From NCBI GenBank assembly GCA_048499805.1, contig JASNZF010000001.1:124001-188000 (forward strand): DNA of 64,000 nucleotides, in the 5' to 3' direction. The notes under the pieces were generated by a model. That model was not told the origin of the DNA, ran no database searches, and saw nothing but the letters and a program-made list of their open reading frames with translations. Source of the DNA: JAWXBA01 sp048499805. Lineage in GTDB: Bacteria > Gemmatimonadota > Gemmatimonadetes > Gemmatimonadales > GWC2-71-9. This document shows positions 27,006-35,016 of this stretch, piece by piece. Both the position numbers and the translations under genes were made by a program. The first letter of the stretch is position 1. Each line of letters starts with the position of its first letter.

Positions 27006-28352
27006 ATGCCCCTTGCGCTTCAGCCCTGCACACGACTGGCACTCTTCCTGACCCTGTCCCTGGGCCCTATCCTCAACCCCACCAACCTGTTGGCCCAGGC
27101 CGCGCCCTCCCATCCTGCAGCCGACTCGGCCGCCGTGGCCCGCGAGCGGTACCGTGAGGCGGTCGGCCTGCTCCGGGCCGGCAACCTCGGTCTCGCCGTG
27201 CGGACGGCCCAGCTTGCCACCTCGGCCTGGCCCTCCCAGCCCGCCTACCTCGGGCTGGTGGCGCAGCTGGCCGCCAGGCTGAAGGACACGGCGCTGGTGG
27301 CCCGTACCCTGAGCCGGCTGGGCGAACTGGGAGCAACCTACCCGGTCGAGCGCGACTCGGCGTTGGTTGGCCTCCGGGAGGCCGCCCCGGTTCGCGCTGC
27401 CCTGGACCAGATGGCCGCCGCCACCGCCCCGCTTTCCGCCAGCAGCCCCGCGGCGACAATCGGCCCGGCCGACTTCTGGGCCGAAGGCTTGGCGGTGGTC
27501 GGGGATGGCAGCATCCTGATCGGGAGCCCGCACCATCGCCGGATCCTGCGCTGGTACCCGAGCGGCCAGGTGGTCGACCTGCTGCCGGAGGCCAACTCCC
27601 TCTGGGGGGTGAGCGCTATCGCCCTCGACCCCGATGGCCAGACATTGTGGGCTACCTCCAACGCGATCCCCCAGATGGCCGGGTACGACACCGCGCTGGC
27701 GGGTCGGGTAGAACTGGTGCGGGTGGGGCTCGATGGCAGCGGCGTCCGGAGTCGGCATCCGGTCGGCAGCGCCGGGGGCGGGGCGATGATGGGCGACATC
27801 CTGGTGACCCCGGACGGGACCGTCTTCGCCTCCGACACCCGCGGCCAGGCCATCTGGCGGCTCAGTCCTGGCGCAGCCGCCCCGACCGTCGTGGCCCGGC
27901 ACCCCCTGATCCGCTCCCCCCAGGGGCTGGTCCTCGCCGCCGGCCAGGCCCAACTGCTGGTGGCCGACTACAGCCACGGGCTCCTCCGGGTCGATCCTGC
28001 GACCGGATCGGTCCACCACCTCCCTGTTCCGGCCGGCACCACCCTGCTGGGCATCGACGGCATCGCGCGCCACGGCCGCGACCTGGTCGCGATCCAGAAT
28101 GGCGGCGTGGCCCCGCGGGTGATCCGGGTGCGCCTCGACGCCGCTGAGCGGGTGGTGCTCGGGATCGAGGTGCTGGACCGCAACCTGACCGTTGCCGATG
28201 AGCCCACCCTCGGCGTCGTAGTGGGTGACGCCTTCTACTATGTGGCCAACAGCCAGTGGGAAAAGCGAGGCGAGGATGGCTCCCCGCTGCCGGGAGCCAC
28301 CCTCGCGCCGACCGTGGTGCTGCGGTTGCCGTTGAAGGCACTCTCCCCGTAA
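27006..28352 (+). CDS. Exported beta-propeller protein, SMP-30/NHL-like
   Basis: This 448-residue protein has a signal peptide ending NLLAQ. Residues 45-140 are helical with a TPR-like rhythm (ARERYREAVGLLRAGNLGLA). From about 155 onward, six or so blades repeat the pattern of a gluconolactonase/NHL propeller: WAEGLAVVGDGSILIGSPHH, GVSAIALDPDGQTLWATS, GDILVTPDGTVFASDTRG, SPQGLVLAAGQAQLLVADYS and GIDGIARHGRDLVAIQNG. Acidic residues suited to calcium are present, but the lactonase site cannot be confirmed. A binding or sensor role is as likely as catalysis. The gene is divergent from the S41 protease; 26833-27005 holds their start regions with no clear motif. Confidence 0.7.
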   Translation: MPLALQPCTRLALFLTLSLGPILNPTNLLAQAAPSHPAADSAAVARERYREAVGLLRAGNLGLAVRTAQLATSAWPSQPAYLGLVAQLAARLKDTALVARTLSRLGELGATYPVERDSALVGLREAAPVRAALDQMAAATAPLSASSPAATIGPADFWAEGLAVVGDGSILIGSPHHRRILRWYPSGQVVDLLPEANSLWGVSAIALDPDGQTLWATSNAIPQMAGYDTALAGRVELVRVGLDGSGVRSRHPVGSAGGGAMMGDILVTPDGTVFASDTRGQAIWRLSPGAAAPTVVARHPLIRSPQGLVLAAGQAQLLVADYSHGLLRVDPATGSVHHLPVPAGTTLLGIDGIARHGRDLVAIQNGGVAPRVIRVRLDAAERVVLGIEVLDRNLTVADEPTLGVVVGDAFYYVANSQWEKRGEDGSPLPGATLAPTVVLRLPLKALSP

Positions 28353-28378
28353 GGTCGCGCAGGGGCGCGACCCTACGG
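28347..28378. terminator. Bidirectional hairpin over convergent stop codons
   Basis: A stem of 14 bp with one mismatch (28347-28360 pairing with 28365-28378, core GGTCGCGC) closes on the loop AGGG. It overlaps the stop codon of the forward propeller gene and that of the reverse HEAT gene, so both transcripts end inside it. Confidence 0.7.
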
Positions 28379-29122
28379 GCGGGTGAGGATCTCCTCGAAC
28401 AGCGCCAGCGCCCGCGGGTCCTTCGACTGGCCCAGCCAGAAGAAGGCGGTCTTGCGGACTCGGGGATCCTCGTTGGTGCGAGCCAGTCGCAGCAGGGCGG
28501 GCACGCCGCTGTTGTCCCGCAACTGGCTCAGCGAGAAGACCGCCTGGTCGCGGAGCCTGCGATCGTCATCACTCATGGCCACCTCCTCGAGGTGGGCGCT
28601 GGCAGCTGCTCCCGCCACCTGGCCCAGCCAGAAGAGCGCGGACTGCCGCGTTGTGCTCGGCGCGTTCGTCGCCTTGGCGAGCCGCAGCAACGGCTCCCAG
28701 GTCACCATGCTGTCGGCCAGGGTGATCGGGAAGACCGCGTCACCGGCGATCCTGCCCGGTGCCATCGCGAGCGCCTCCAGCCAGCTGGTACCAGTCCGAA
28801 CCCCGATCATGCCGAGGTCTTCCACTCGGCCGGAGCCCGGCTTCCATCGCCCGCCGACATAGGTGCGGACCCGGATCACCTCGCCACCGCTCACGCTCGC
28901 CGAGATCAAGACGGGGCCGGCCTCACAGGGGCCCTCCCACTCGTCATTGCTTCGGGCCACGTAGACCTTGCCGTCCTCACGCCCGCAAACTCCCTCGCGG
29001 GCGGCGTAGCTGAATCGGATCGTGCCCTCTCCCATCGTTCCAGCCCGCTGCACCAGGGTCTGGGCCTGCCCCGGGAGTACTCCGAAGGCCAGGAATCCGG
29101 CAAACATGGCTGCACGACGCAT
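28373..29122 (-). CDS. Exported HEAT-repeat protein (FWLGQ type), last gene of ECF cluster
   Basis: This 249-residue protein has a signal peptide ending PGQAQ. Residues 25-130 form a small beta-rich domain with a Cys pair (EGVCGRED, EGPCEAG). The C-terminal half has three to four HEAT-like helical repeats, each centred on an [AV]xF[WS]L[GS]Q motif: ALFWLGQVAG, AVFSLSQLRD, AFFWLGQSKD. The final DPRALALFEEILTR closely resembles the end of the next HEAT protein (DPRAQELYLEILER), so they are paralogues. Such repeats bind proteins. Together with the upstream sigma and anti-sigma genes, an envelope-sensing or assembly role is possible (inference). Confidence 0.75.
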   Translation of the reverse strand: MRRAAMFAGFLAFGVLPGQAQTLVQRAGTMGEGTIRFSYAAREGVCGREDGKVYVARSNDEWEGPCEAGPVLISASVSGGEVIRVRTYVGGRWKPGSGRVEDLGMIGVRTGTSWLEALAMAPGRIAGDAVFPITLADSMVTWEPLLRLAKATNAPSTTRQSALFWLGQVAGAAASAHLEEVAMSDDDRRLRDQAVFSLSQLRDNSGVPALLRLARTNEDPRVRKTAFFWLGQSKDPRALALFEEILTRP

Positions 29123-29149
29123 GAGAATCCCCTTGCTGTAGTATCTTCG

Positions 29150-29181
29150 GCCCCGCTGCCCCGCTGCCCCGCTGCCCCGCT
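29150..29181. repeat. Four tandem GCCCCGCT units between the two HEAT genes
   Basis: Four perfect copies of the 8-base word GCCCCGCT fill most of the gap between the start of the short HEAT gene (29122) and the stop of the long one (29187). No facing array was found here, unlike at 10913-11050. The preceding TCTTCGG resembles the sequence before the array at 11003. Confidence 0.7.
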
Positions 29182-29186
29182 GCCCA

Positions 29187-30758
29187 TCACTCCGGCGGCC
29201 GCCGCTCGAGGATTTCCAGGTACAGCTCCTGCGCCCGCGGGTCGTTGCGCTGTCCGAGCCAGAACAGGGCGCGGGCCTTCAGCTTGGCATCCTTGTCCGT
29301 CCGGGCGATGGCGATCAGCTTGTCGGTCGCTTCGCGCTCGGAGCGCTGGGACAGGACGAAGATGACCTGCTCCTTCATCTCGGCCTCGGGCATCTGGTCA
29401 TAGGCCCGGATCAGGTCGGCGAGGGGCGCTCCGGTCTGCCCGGCCCAGAAGATGGCGTTCTTGCGGAGCTTGATCGGCTCCTGGCTGTTGGCGGCAATGG
29501 CCGCCAGCCACGGCCCGGTGGACGCCTGGGCGGCATGGTTCTGGGCCACGGAGAAGAGGATCCGCTCCTTGATTCCCTCGTCCCGCTCGCGGCGGTAGAG
29601 GTCCTGGAGGAACCGGGCGTCCTCGGCCGTGCCGGTCTGGCCGAGCCAAAAGACCGCCTGGTCGCGCACCTCCCGGCTCACGTCGGCGCGGCCGGCATAA
29701 CTCCGGAGCACGGGGCCGGCGGTGGCGCTGTTGCCCTGGGCCAGCGAGAAAATCGCCCGGACCTGGATCTTGGGATCGGTGCTGGTGCGCAGGATCGAGT
29801 CGAGCGCCGCCGCCGCACGGGGGCCGCCGCTCTGGCCGAGCCAGAAGATCGCCTGCTCGCGCACCTCGGCATCAGGATCGCTGCGAGCGGCGTCGAGGAG
29901 CAGTTGCTCGGTGCGACTGGACTGCTTCTGGCCCAGGAGGAACACCGCGCGGCGCCGGAGGCAGGTGGAGCTGGCATCGCGCCGGGCCATGACCCGCTCG
30001 AGGAGCGGCACGGCGCGATCGGCGTCCATGTTCATGAGGCCGTTGAGCACCATCACCTGCTCCTCATCCTCACCGGCGCACCGGGACGGTGCGATCTGTC
30101 CCCGGACCGGTGGCACCGGGGGCGTTGGCGGGGTGGGCACCACCCCGGGGGTGGGCGGGACGGGTGGCGTCGGCGGGGTCGGCGGGGTCGGGGCGATCAT
30201 GGCACCGCGTTCGAACATCGCCGCGGCACTGGCCGCATCGCCGCGGCTGGCCAGGGCGCTCTGGATCCGGATCTGCAGGCTGCGGGCGTCGCGCCGAGTG
30301 GCGGCATCGGGGTGCCGCTCCTCCTGCTGGAGCAGGAGGTCCATCGCCTGGTGCAGGCTCTCGGTCGTGCCGCGCCGCTGCTGGGCAAAGGCCTCCCAGT
30401 AGTAGGCGTCCGGGGTGTGGGCCGAGCGCGGGTGGCGCGCCCGGATCTGGCCGAAGAGCTCAATCGCCCGCGTGTACTCGCTGCGGTTGAGCGCCTCGCG
30501 GGCCTGCCGGTACAGGCCATCGGCCGGGTCCTGGTGGTCGGGATCCAGGGCCGGCGGGCCATCCGCCGGGCTGGACCAGGAGTACACCAGGTGCGCCAGC
30601 GAGGAACCGGTCAGGTGCAGGTCCGCGGCGGCTCGCTGCAACTCCATGGCGTGGAATTGCAGTTCGTGTGGCCGGGGGGCCGGCGTGATGACCTGGGAGG
30701 CGGCGAGTGCCGGTGCCGGGACCATCAGGGCGAGCATGAGGGCTGGAAGGCGAGACAT
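29187..30758 (-). CDS. Exported TPR/HEAT-repeat protein with proline-rich linker
   Basis: This 523-residue protein has a signal peptide (LALMVPAPALAAS). Residues 75-180 look like tetratricopeptide repeats (YRQAREALNRSEYTRAIELF, AYYWEAFAQQ). A low-complexity linker of P-T-P-P units follows at about 190-225. The rest is an array of eight or nine HEAT-like repeats, each with the core FWLGQ or a variant (VFLLGQKQ, AIFWLGQSG, AIFSLAQGN, AVFWLGQTG, ILFSVAQNH, AIFWAGQTG, VIFVLSQRS, ALFWLGQRN). The unusually strict Q at the helix end is a family-specific feature. It is transcribed with the sigma and anti-sigma genes, starting 2 bases after the latter's stop. Confidence 0.8.
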   Translation of the reverse strand: MSRLPALMLALMVPAPALAASQVITPAPRPHELQFHAMELQRAAADLHLTGSSLAHLVYSWSSPADGPPALDPDHQDPADGLYRQAREALNRSEYTRAIELFGQIRARHPRSAHTPDAYYWEAFAQQRRGTTESLHQAMDLLLQQEERHPDAATRRDARSLQIRIQSALASRGDAASAAAMFERGAMIAPTPPTPPTPPVPPTPGVVPTPPTPPVPPVRGQIAPSRCAGEDEEQVMVLNGLMNMDADRAVPLLERVMARRDASSTCLRRRAVFLLGQKQSSRTEQLLLDAARSDPDAEVREQAIFWLGQSGGPRAAAALDSILRTSTDPKIQVRAIFSLAQGNSATAGPVLRSYAGRADVSREVRDQAVFWLGQTGTAEDARFLQDLYRRERDEGIKERILFSVAQNHAAQASTGPWLAAIAANSQEPIKLRKNAIFWAGQTGAPLADLIRAYDQMPEAEMKEQVIFVLSQRSEREATDKLIAIARTDKDAKLKARALFWLGQRNDPRAQELYLEILERRPPE

Positions 30759-30760
30759 AT

Positions 30761-31429
30761 CTAGAGTTCTCCATAGACGGCCGGGGCCGATCCAAGGGGG
30801 GAGGGAATGGCAGTCCGCAACCGGTCCATCACGTTGCGGTCGGCCAGGCTGGCCGTGATCAGGCTGCGCTCCTGATCGGGGTTGCTGGTGGATGGCAATA
30901 CCACCAATTGCGCCAGGACGAGTTCCAGGTCCTCGAGCAGGGCGCGGGTCGCGGGATCCTCCAGCGCCTCGCTGTCGAGGAGGAGCCGGGTCATGCCGAG
31001 CAACTCCCGGGCGTGCCCCGCGAAGACACTCTCATCGTCGCCGCTTCGCACGCCCACCAGGAGCGTCTCGGTCCGGCTCAGGTACTGGCGCACCGCCATG
31101 CCCATCACGTTCGCCACCCGGTCCGGCGCCGGATCGGCGGTGGCGCCGATGGTGGGCACTGCCACCGGGGCGTCGCCGGGGAAGAGCCGGCCAAGGCCAA
31201 TGCCGGCGGCCAGGAGTGCGGCCACGCCGGTCGCCCAGGTCAGCGCCCGCGCCAGCGGCGTCCCGGTCCACCCCGCGCGGGGGCGAAAGGGCAGGACCCG
31301 GGGCTCATCCGCGGGATTGGCGCGGGCCGCCTGGATCCTGCTCCAGAGCTCCTCCCGCGGGGTCGGGGGCGGGGCGTTGTACTCGGCCGCCAGGTCCCGG
31401 AGCATGTCGTCGTGCTGGTCGTCCATCAT
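30761..31429 (-). CDS. Putative membrane anti-sigma factor
   Basis: The protein has 222 residues, starting four bases after the ECF sigma stop. The N-terminal 35 residues (MLRDLAAEYNAPPPTPREEL) are short, acidic and helical, like the sigma-binding part of anti-sigma factors. No HxxxCxxC zinc motif is visible. One membrane segment lies at about residues 60-80 (ALTWATGVAALLAAGIGLG), followed by a periplasmic helical domain of about 140 residues. The order sigma, then membrane protein, then exported repeat proteins fits an anti-sigma factor whose outer domain senses the envelope. The family could not be named, so the assignment rests on context and topology. Confidence 0.65.
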   Translation of the reverse strand: MMDDQHDDMLRDLAAEYNAPPPTPREELWSRIQAARANPADEPRVLPFRPRAGWTGTPLARALTWATGVAALLAAGIGLGRLFPGDAPVAVPTIGATADPAPDRVANVMGMAVRQYLSRTETLLVGVRSGDDESVFAGHARELLGMTRLLLDSEALEDPATRALLEDLELVLAQLVVLPSTSNPDQERSLITASLADRNVMDRLRTAIPSPLGSAPAVYGEL

Positions 31430-31433
31430 CGTT

Positions 31434-31967
31434 TCAGTCTCCCGCAAAGGCTGCCAGGGCATGGCGAAGCTTGGCCCGGGCCCGACTCAACTGTGCCTTG
31501 GAGGTTCCCTCCTGGATTCCCAGGGCGGTCCCGATCTCCTGATGGGTGTACCCCTCCACGTCGTGCATCACGAACACCGTCCGGTACCCGTCAGGGAGCG
31601 CGTCCACCGCGCTGGCCAGCTGCTCCCTCAAGTCCGGGTCGGCGGCCCGGGTAGTGCTGGCCATCGGTACCGCCTCGTCCAGGTCGGCTTCCCGCTCGCG
31701 GAGCCGCTTGACCTTTCGTTGCCCGTTGTAGATCACCGAGATCGCGATCGAGGTGATCCAGGTGGACAGCGCGGCCTCCCCGCGGAACCCGTCCAGGTGC
31801 TTGAAGACCCGGATGAAGGTGTCCTGGGTGCAGTCGGCCGCGCGGTCCGGGTCTCCGGTCATCCGGTAGGCCAGGCGGTACACGCGGTCGACATAGGCGT
31901 CATACAGCTGACGCTCGGCTTCGGGATCGCCGGCTCGTACCCGGTCGATCAGTTCCAGCTGGTCCAC
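31434..31967 (-). CDS. ECF RNA polymerase sigma factor
   Basis: The protein has 177 residues from a GTG at 31967 with GGAG upstream. Region 2 is clear (YRLAYRMTGDPDRAADCTQD then TFIRVFKHLDGF, with the -10-recognition segment LSTWITSIAISVIYN). Region 4 has the helix-turn-helix GYTHQEIGTALGIQEGTSKA that reads the -35. No regions 1 or 3 are present, as expected for ECF factors. It is first in a reverse-strand operon with a putative anti-sigma factor and two HEAT proteins. A CAACTT box upstream (31995-32000, reverse) could be its own -35, but the spacing to the start is short. Confidence 0.93.
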   Translation of the reverse strand: MDQLELIDRVRAGDPEAERQLYDAYVDRVYRLAYRMTGDPDRAADCTQDTFIRVFKHLDGFRGEAALSTWITSIAISVIYNGQRKVKRLREREADLDEAVPMASTTRAADPDLREQLASAVDALPDGYRTVFVMHDVEGYTHQEIGTALGIQEGTSKAQLSRARAKLRHALAAFAGD

Positions 31968-32044
31968 GGGGCTCCGGAGCGAGTGGGTCAGCGTAAGTTG
32001 TCACGGGATGAGACAGGAGAGGAGGGGAAAGGGTTGCATGGGGC

Positions 32045-32161
32045 GGGGAATGGGGAATCGGGAATGGGGAATAGAGGTGGGGGATTGCTTACTTCCAGGG
32101 GGAATTCCGACGCTGGTTCGGGACAATCCTCGACTCCCCATTCCCCATTCCCTATTCCCAC
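32045..32161. repeat. Inverted array of GGGAATGG-type words
   Basis: A G-rich arm at 32045-32074 repeats GGGGAAT and GGGAATGG. A facing arm at 32134-32161 is close to its reverse complement (CCCCATTCCCC, CCTATTCCC). About 60 bases of unrelated sequence lie between. The element sits between the divergent sigma factor and TetR genes. The same words recur in one orientation at 47144-47179. Confidence 0.7.
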
Positions 32162-32182
32162 CCAACCGCAAGTTGAAGTTCT

Positions 32183-32217
32183 TTGCAAACATGCATGACC
32201 CAGTTATTCATTGATAA
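32183..32217 (+). promoter_or_regulatory. AT-rich start region and possible operator of the TetR gene
   Basis: This short pocket is far more AT-rich than its surroundings. TTGCAA (32183-32188) and TATTCA (32205-32210) are 16 bases apart and could be -35 and -10, which would put transcription start at or near the ATG. TTAT-N6-ATAA (32204-32217) is a partial palindrome overlapping the start codon and could be an autoregulatory TetR site. Both are inferences. Confidence 0.3.
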
Positions 32218-32903
32218 TGGCCAGAAAACGCGCCCCATTCCGATTCGATGACCTCATCGAAGCCGCCACCGATGTCTTTATCAGGGAAGGGTTTGCGCGC
32301 GCCAGAATCGACCGTATCGCGCGGAGATCTCGAAGCGCCTCCGGCACGATCTACCTCTACGTGGCTGGCAAGGAGGCCCTATTCGACCTGTCCCTGAGAC
32401 GGGCGCTGGAGGATCCGAGCGCCCGGGACCTCGAGTTTCCGGTGCCCAATCCGAGCCGAGATGAACTGCTCGACCGGTTCGGGCGCTGCCTGCATGCGGT
32501 CTGTCATCTACCGGGGCTCTGGCTGGCCTCCGAGACCGAGGGGCCTCCCGGCGGCCCCGAAGAGCTGACGTCGATTCTGGCTGAGACCTGGAGCTGGCTG
32601 GCGCGGTACCGTCGGGCGGTCCTGCTGGTTCGCGCTTCGGCGGCCGACTGGCCGGGTCTCCCGCTCCGGTTCGAGCGGGAGTTCACCCACGAGACGGTGC
32701 GGCGGTGGGCGCTCTACCTCGAGGCTCGGGGCGAGGGCCGGCTACCCCGCTCCCAGGCCACCGCATCGGCCCGACTCGTCCTGACCAGCCTGGCCGCCTC
32801 GGCCCTCGGCCTGGGTGTCACCGGGGAGGTGACCGAGCAGGTTCCCGGGGCTCTGGACGAGGCGGCGGCGGTGAGGGCATTGGCCCAGGGGCTGGGCGGC
32901 TAG
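32217..32903 (+). CDS. TetR/AcrR family transcriptional regulator
   Basis: This protein has 228 residues from the ATG at 32217. The N-terminal DNA-binding domain is standard: FDDLIEAATDVFIREGFARA, then IDRIARRSRSASGTIYLYVAGK with the recognition helix ending in Y-x-Y, and EALFDLSLRRALED. The C-terminal ligand domain (about 60-228) is helical and not assignable to a known ligand class. TetR proteins usually repress a neighbouring transporter or enzyme, but none is adjacent in the same direction. Targets may be itself, the divergent ECF cluster, or distant genes. It is convergent with the propeller gene at 32995. Confidence 0.9.
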   Translation: MARKRAPFRFDDLIEAATDVFIREGFARARIDRIARRSRSASGTIYLYVAGKEALFDLSLRRALEDPSARDLEFPVPNPSRDELLDRFGRCLHAVCHLPGLWLASETEGPPGGPEELTSILAETWSWLARYRRAVLLVRASAADWPGLPLRFEREFTHETVRRWALYLEARGEGRLPRSQATASARLVLTSLAASALGLGVTGEVTEQVPGALDEAAAVRALAQGLGG

Positions 32904-32994
32904 ACAGATCGGGTCTTGGACATGCTGGGGGAGATGGTGCATCCCATCGATTCGCACACCGACCGGCGGCTGACGCGAAATCGGTATCCGATTC

Positions 32995-34239
32995 CTATCG
33001 CCGGGGAGCTGGAAGGGGATACCGCTGCAGGTGTTCCAGGTCATCCGCGTCGCGGCGGAGCAGATACATGGTCTGCGGCCCGAAGCCGATGAGGCGTGTC
33101 TCTGGCGGCAACTCGATCTGGAAGATCCGGAAGGCTACCCGATCAAAGACGTCATAAATCGCGGCGGCACCTGCTGGCGTGCTCCGGCCCACCCACAATC
33201 GCCCACGAGAGTCAAACCTTGGGGACTCCTCGGTGATGGGTGGCAGCACCTTGGGCCAGTCTGGGGGCTCCTGGACGCCTGCGACCACTATTCGTGAAAA
33301 TGGAGCCTGCCCACCACCTGGATATACCGTCTGCGCAACCGACCGAGATCGTTCCGTTCGCCAAGCAGCCTTGTGCTGCTCGGTCACCGAGATCGCAGGC
33401 ACGGTCACCGGGGCCCCTTGGCGCGGTGGAGCTCCCGGAGGAAACATGTCAACCCGATAGGGGCTCAGGCGGACAACTGCGACCCATCCGTCGAGGGAAA
33501 CTGCCCAGGCCTCGCGCCGCCTGAAAGGCAGCGAAGCGATTGGATTTGGCTCGGAGGATACGTAGCCGCCGATCACGACTGCCCCTCGTGGCAAGGGCGT
33601 CCGAACAAAGGCAACGGTGTCGCGTCGCGAAGCACCTTCAGTCCATTTCTCGATCGCGGCGGAGTCGACAGGATGCCAACCATTGCGATCTGTTCGCACG
33701 GCCGACGGGCCTTGAGCAAAGTAGGTGCCCAGGGAATCGGAAGCGGTGGGCCGCGAAAGGCGAAGCCCGGCCGAACCCACCAGGCCAGTGGATGCGTCCG
33801 GAATGGTCCCGATGGGGTTCCCTGTCGGATCGAGAACTAGGATCCTGGCATTTGCCGGATCGGTGACTGCCACCCGCCCCTGGGTGAGTGCGAGGAGTCT
33901 GGCGGGGCGCTGATACTCCCGAGGGCCTGACCCCCGCCTCGCGACGGGTTGGGCCATAGAGGGCGCAAGGCTGAGTCGATAGAGGGACCCTTCCGCGAGA
34001 TCAAGGACCAGAATAGCCCCACTTCGAAGCTCGTGGATGCCCCCTATGGATGTAAAACCGCTGGAGAACTCCTGGCCGGCGATGCGCTCGACTCGGAGGC
34101 GGGGCGGTTCCTGTGCCATGGCGAGTGTGGAACAAGGCAGCCCCACCATCAGGCAAGACAGTCGCAGGTTGCACTGAAGCCCGCGCTGCTGACGATGCGG
34201 GCGCTGCTCAGGATTCCGGGTCTTTTCCGGCGAGCACAT
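32995..34239 (-). CDS. Exported six-bladed beta-propeller-like protein
   Basis: This protein has up to 414 residues. The ATG at 34239 overlaps the DsbA-like gene by 32 bases. The signal peptide (LRLSCLMVGLPCSTLAMAQ) begins about 25 residues in, so the true start may be an internal non-ATG codon. The mature part has the repeat rhythm of the six-bladed propeller family: SIGGIHELRSGAILVLDLAE, RRGSGPREYQRPARLLAL, VAVTDPANARILVLDPTG, then RFDSRGRLWVGRST. The GSGPREYQ motif is typical of propeller lipoproteins in Gemmatimonadota and Bacteroidota. In Bacteroidota such propellers often neighbour genes for small exported peptides, and here a Cys-rich peptide gene is two genes upstream. Confidence 0.75.
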   Translation of the reverse strand: MCSPEKTRNPEQRPHRQQRGLQCNLRLSCLMVGLPCSTLAMAQEPPRLRVERIAGQEFSSGFTSIGGIHELRSGAILVLDLAEGSLYRLSLAPSMAQPVARRGSGPREYQRPARLLALTQGRVAVTDPANARILVLDPTGNPIGTIPDASTGLVGSAGLRLSRPTASDSLGTYFAQGPSAVRTDRNGWHPVDSAAIEKWTEGASRRDTVAFVRTPLPRGAVVIGGYVSSEPNPIASLPFRRREAWAVSLDGWVAVVRLSPYRVDMFPPGAPPRQGAPVTVPAISVTEQHKAAWRTERSRSVAQTVYPGGGQAPFSRIVVAGVQEPPDWPKVLPPITEESPRFDSRGRLWVGRSTPAGAAAIYDVFDRVAFRIFQIELPPETRLIGFGPQTMYLLRRDADDLEHLQRYPLPAPRR

Positions 34240-34900
34240 TGCGGATAGCGTCTGTCAGGCGGGCGGCCGATGGCGGAGAACCGAACCGCCAACCGTTCAG
34301 CACGATGGTCGGTGTCCCTTCGAACCCAAGTCCCTCTGCTGTCGATGTCCCTGCCTCAATTCTGGTCCGGAGGTGCTCGGGGGAAGCGAGGCAGTTTGCG
34401 AACGCAACCGAATCAGGGACCCCGGCATCGCTGGCAAACCGGGACCACGATCGAAGGCCGAGGGAATCCTGCCTCGAAAACACCGCATCAAGAAACTCAG
34501 GGAATCGCCCCTGCCGGGCCGCGCACTCGGCCGCTTCCGCAGCCGGCCGGGCAAAGCGGTGCCTGACCAGTGGCCAATGCACGAAGCGGAAGTCGAGTTG
34601 ACTGCCAAATTCCGCTTTCACCTCCCGAAGGGTGCGTAGATGAAACGCAGCGCACGCTGGGCATTCCAGGTCACCAAATTCGAACAATACCGCCGGTGCC
34701 TTAGCGCCCCCTCCTGGCTCAGCGATCGCAAGGAAATCCTGCCACTGTTTCTCGAAGCGGGCTGGTGTCGGTGTCGTCGCGGATAAGGCCGCAGTAGATG
34801 CGGGAAAGAACTCGCGCTTGACCAGCACGGCGGCGATCACCACCGCCGCGATGGTCAGGGCGGCTGAGAGGATCTTCTCTAAGGTGCCGGAGGTTTGCAC
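34208..34900 (-). CDS. Membrane-anchored DsbA-like thiol oxidoreductase
   Basis: This 230-residue protein has an N-terminal membrane anchor or uncleaved signal (about 8-28, ILSAALTIAAVVIAAVLV). The thioredoxin fold has the active site CPAC at 80-83 in GDLECPACAAFH, a helical insertion with AAECAARQGRFPEFLDAVF, and the cis-proline loop FEGTPTIVLNG near residue 205. This matches the DsbA/Thioredoxin_4 family, which makes or shuffles disulfides in exported proteins. It sits between the genes for an 8-Cys exported peptide and a propeller, which makes the peptide an obvious candidate substrate (inference). Confidence 0.88.
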   Translation of the reverse strand: MQTSGTLEKILSAALTIAAVVIAAVLVKREFFPASTAALSATTPTPARFEKQWQDFLAIAEPGGGAKAPAVLFEFGDLECPACAAFHLRTLREVKAEFGSQLDFRFVHWPLVRHRFARPAAEAAECAARQGRFPEFLDAVFSRQDSLGLRSWSRFASDAGVPDSVAFANCLASPEHLRTRIEAGTSTAEGLGFEGTPTIVLNGWRFGSPPSAARLTDAIRNVLAGKDPES

Positions 34901-35016
34901 CAGTCCCTCTCCTTCGAGGAGGAAGCCGCGGGCTGCTGTGCTCCCGACAATTCAGGCCCGACCATGCTGGAGTTTCCCGAGGGCTCACACTTCGGAGCCC
35001 CCGGGTTTCCCGAAGA

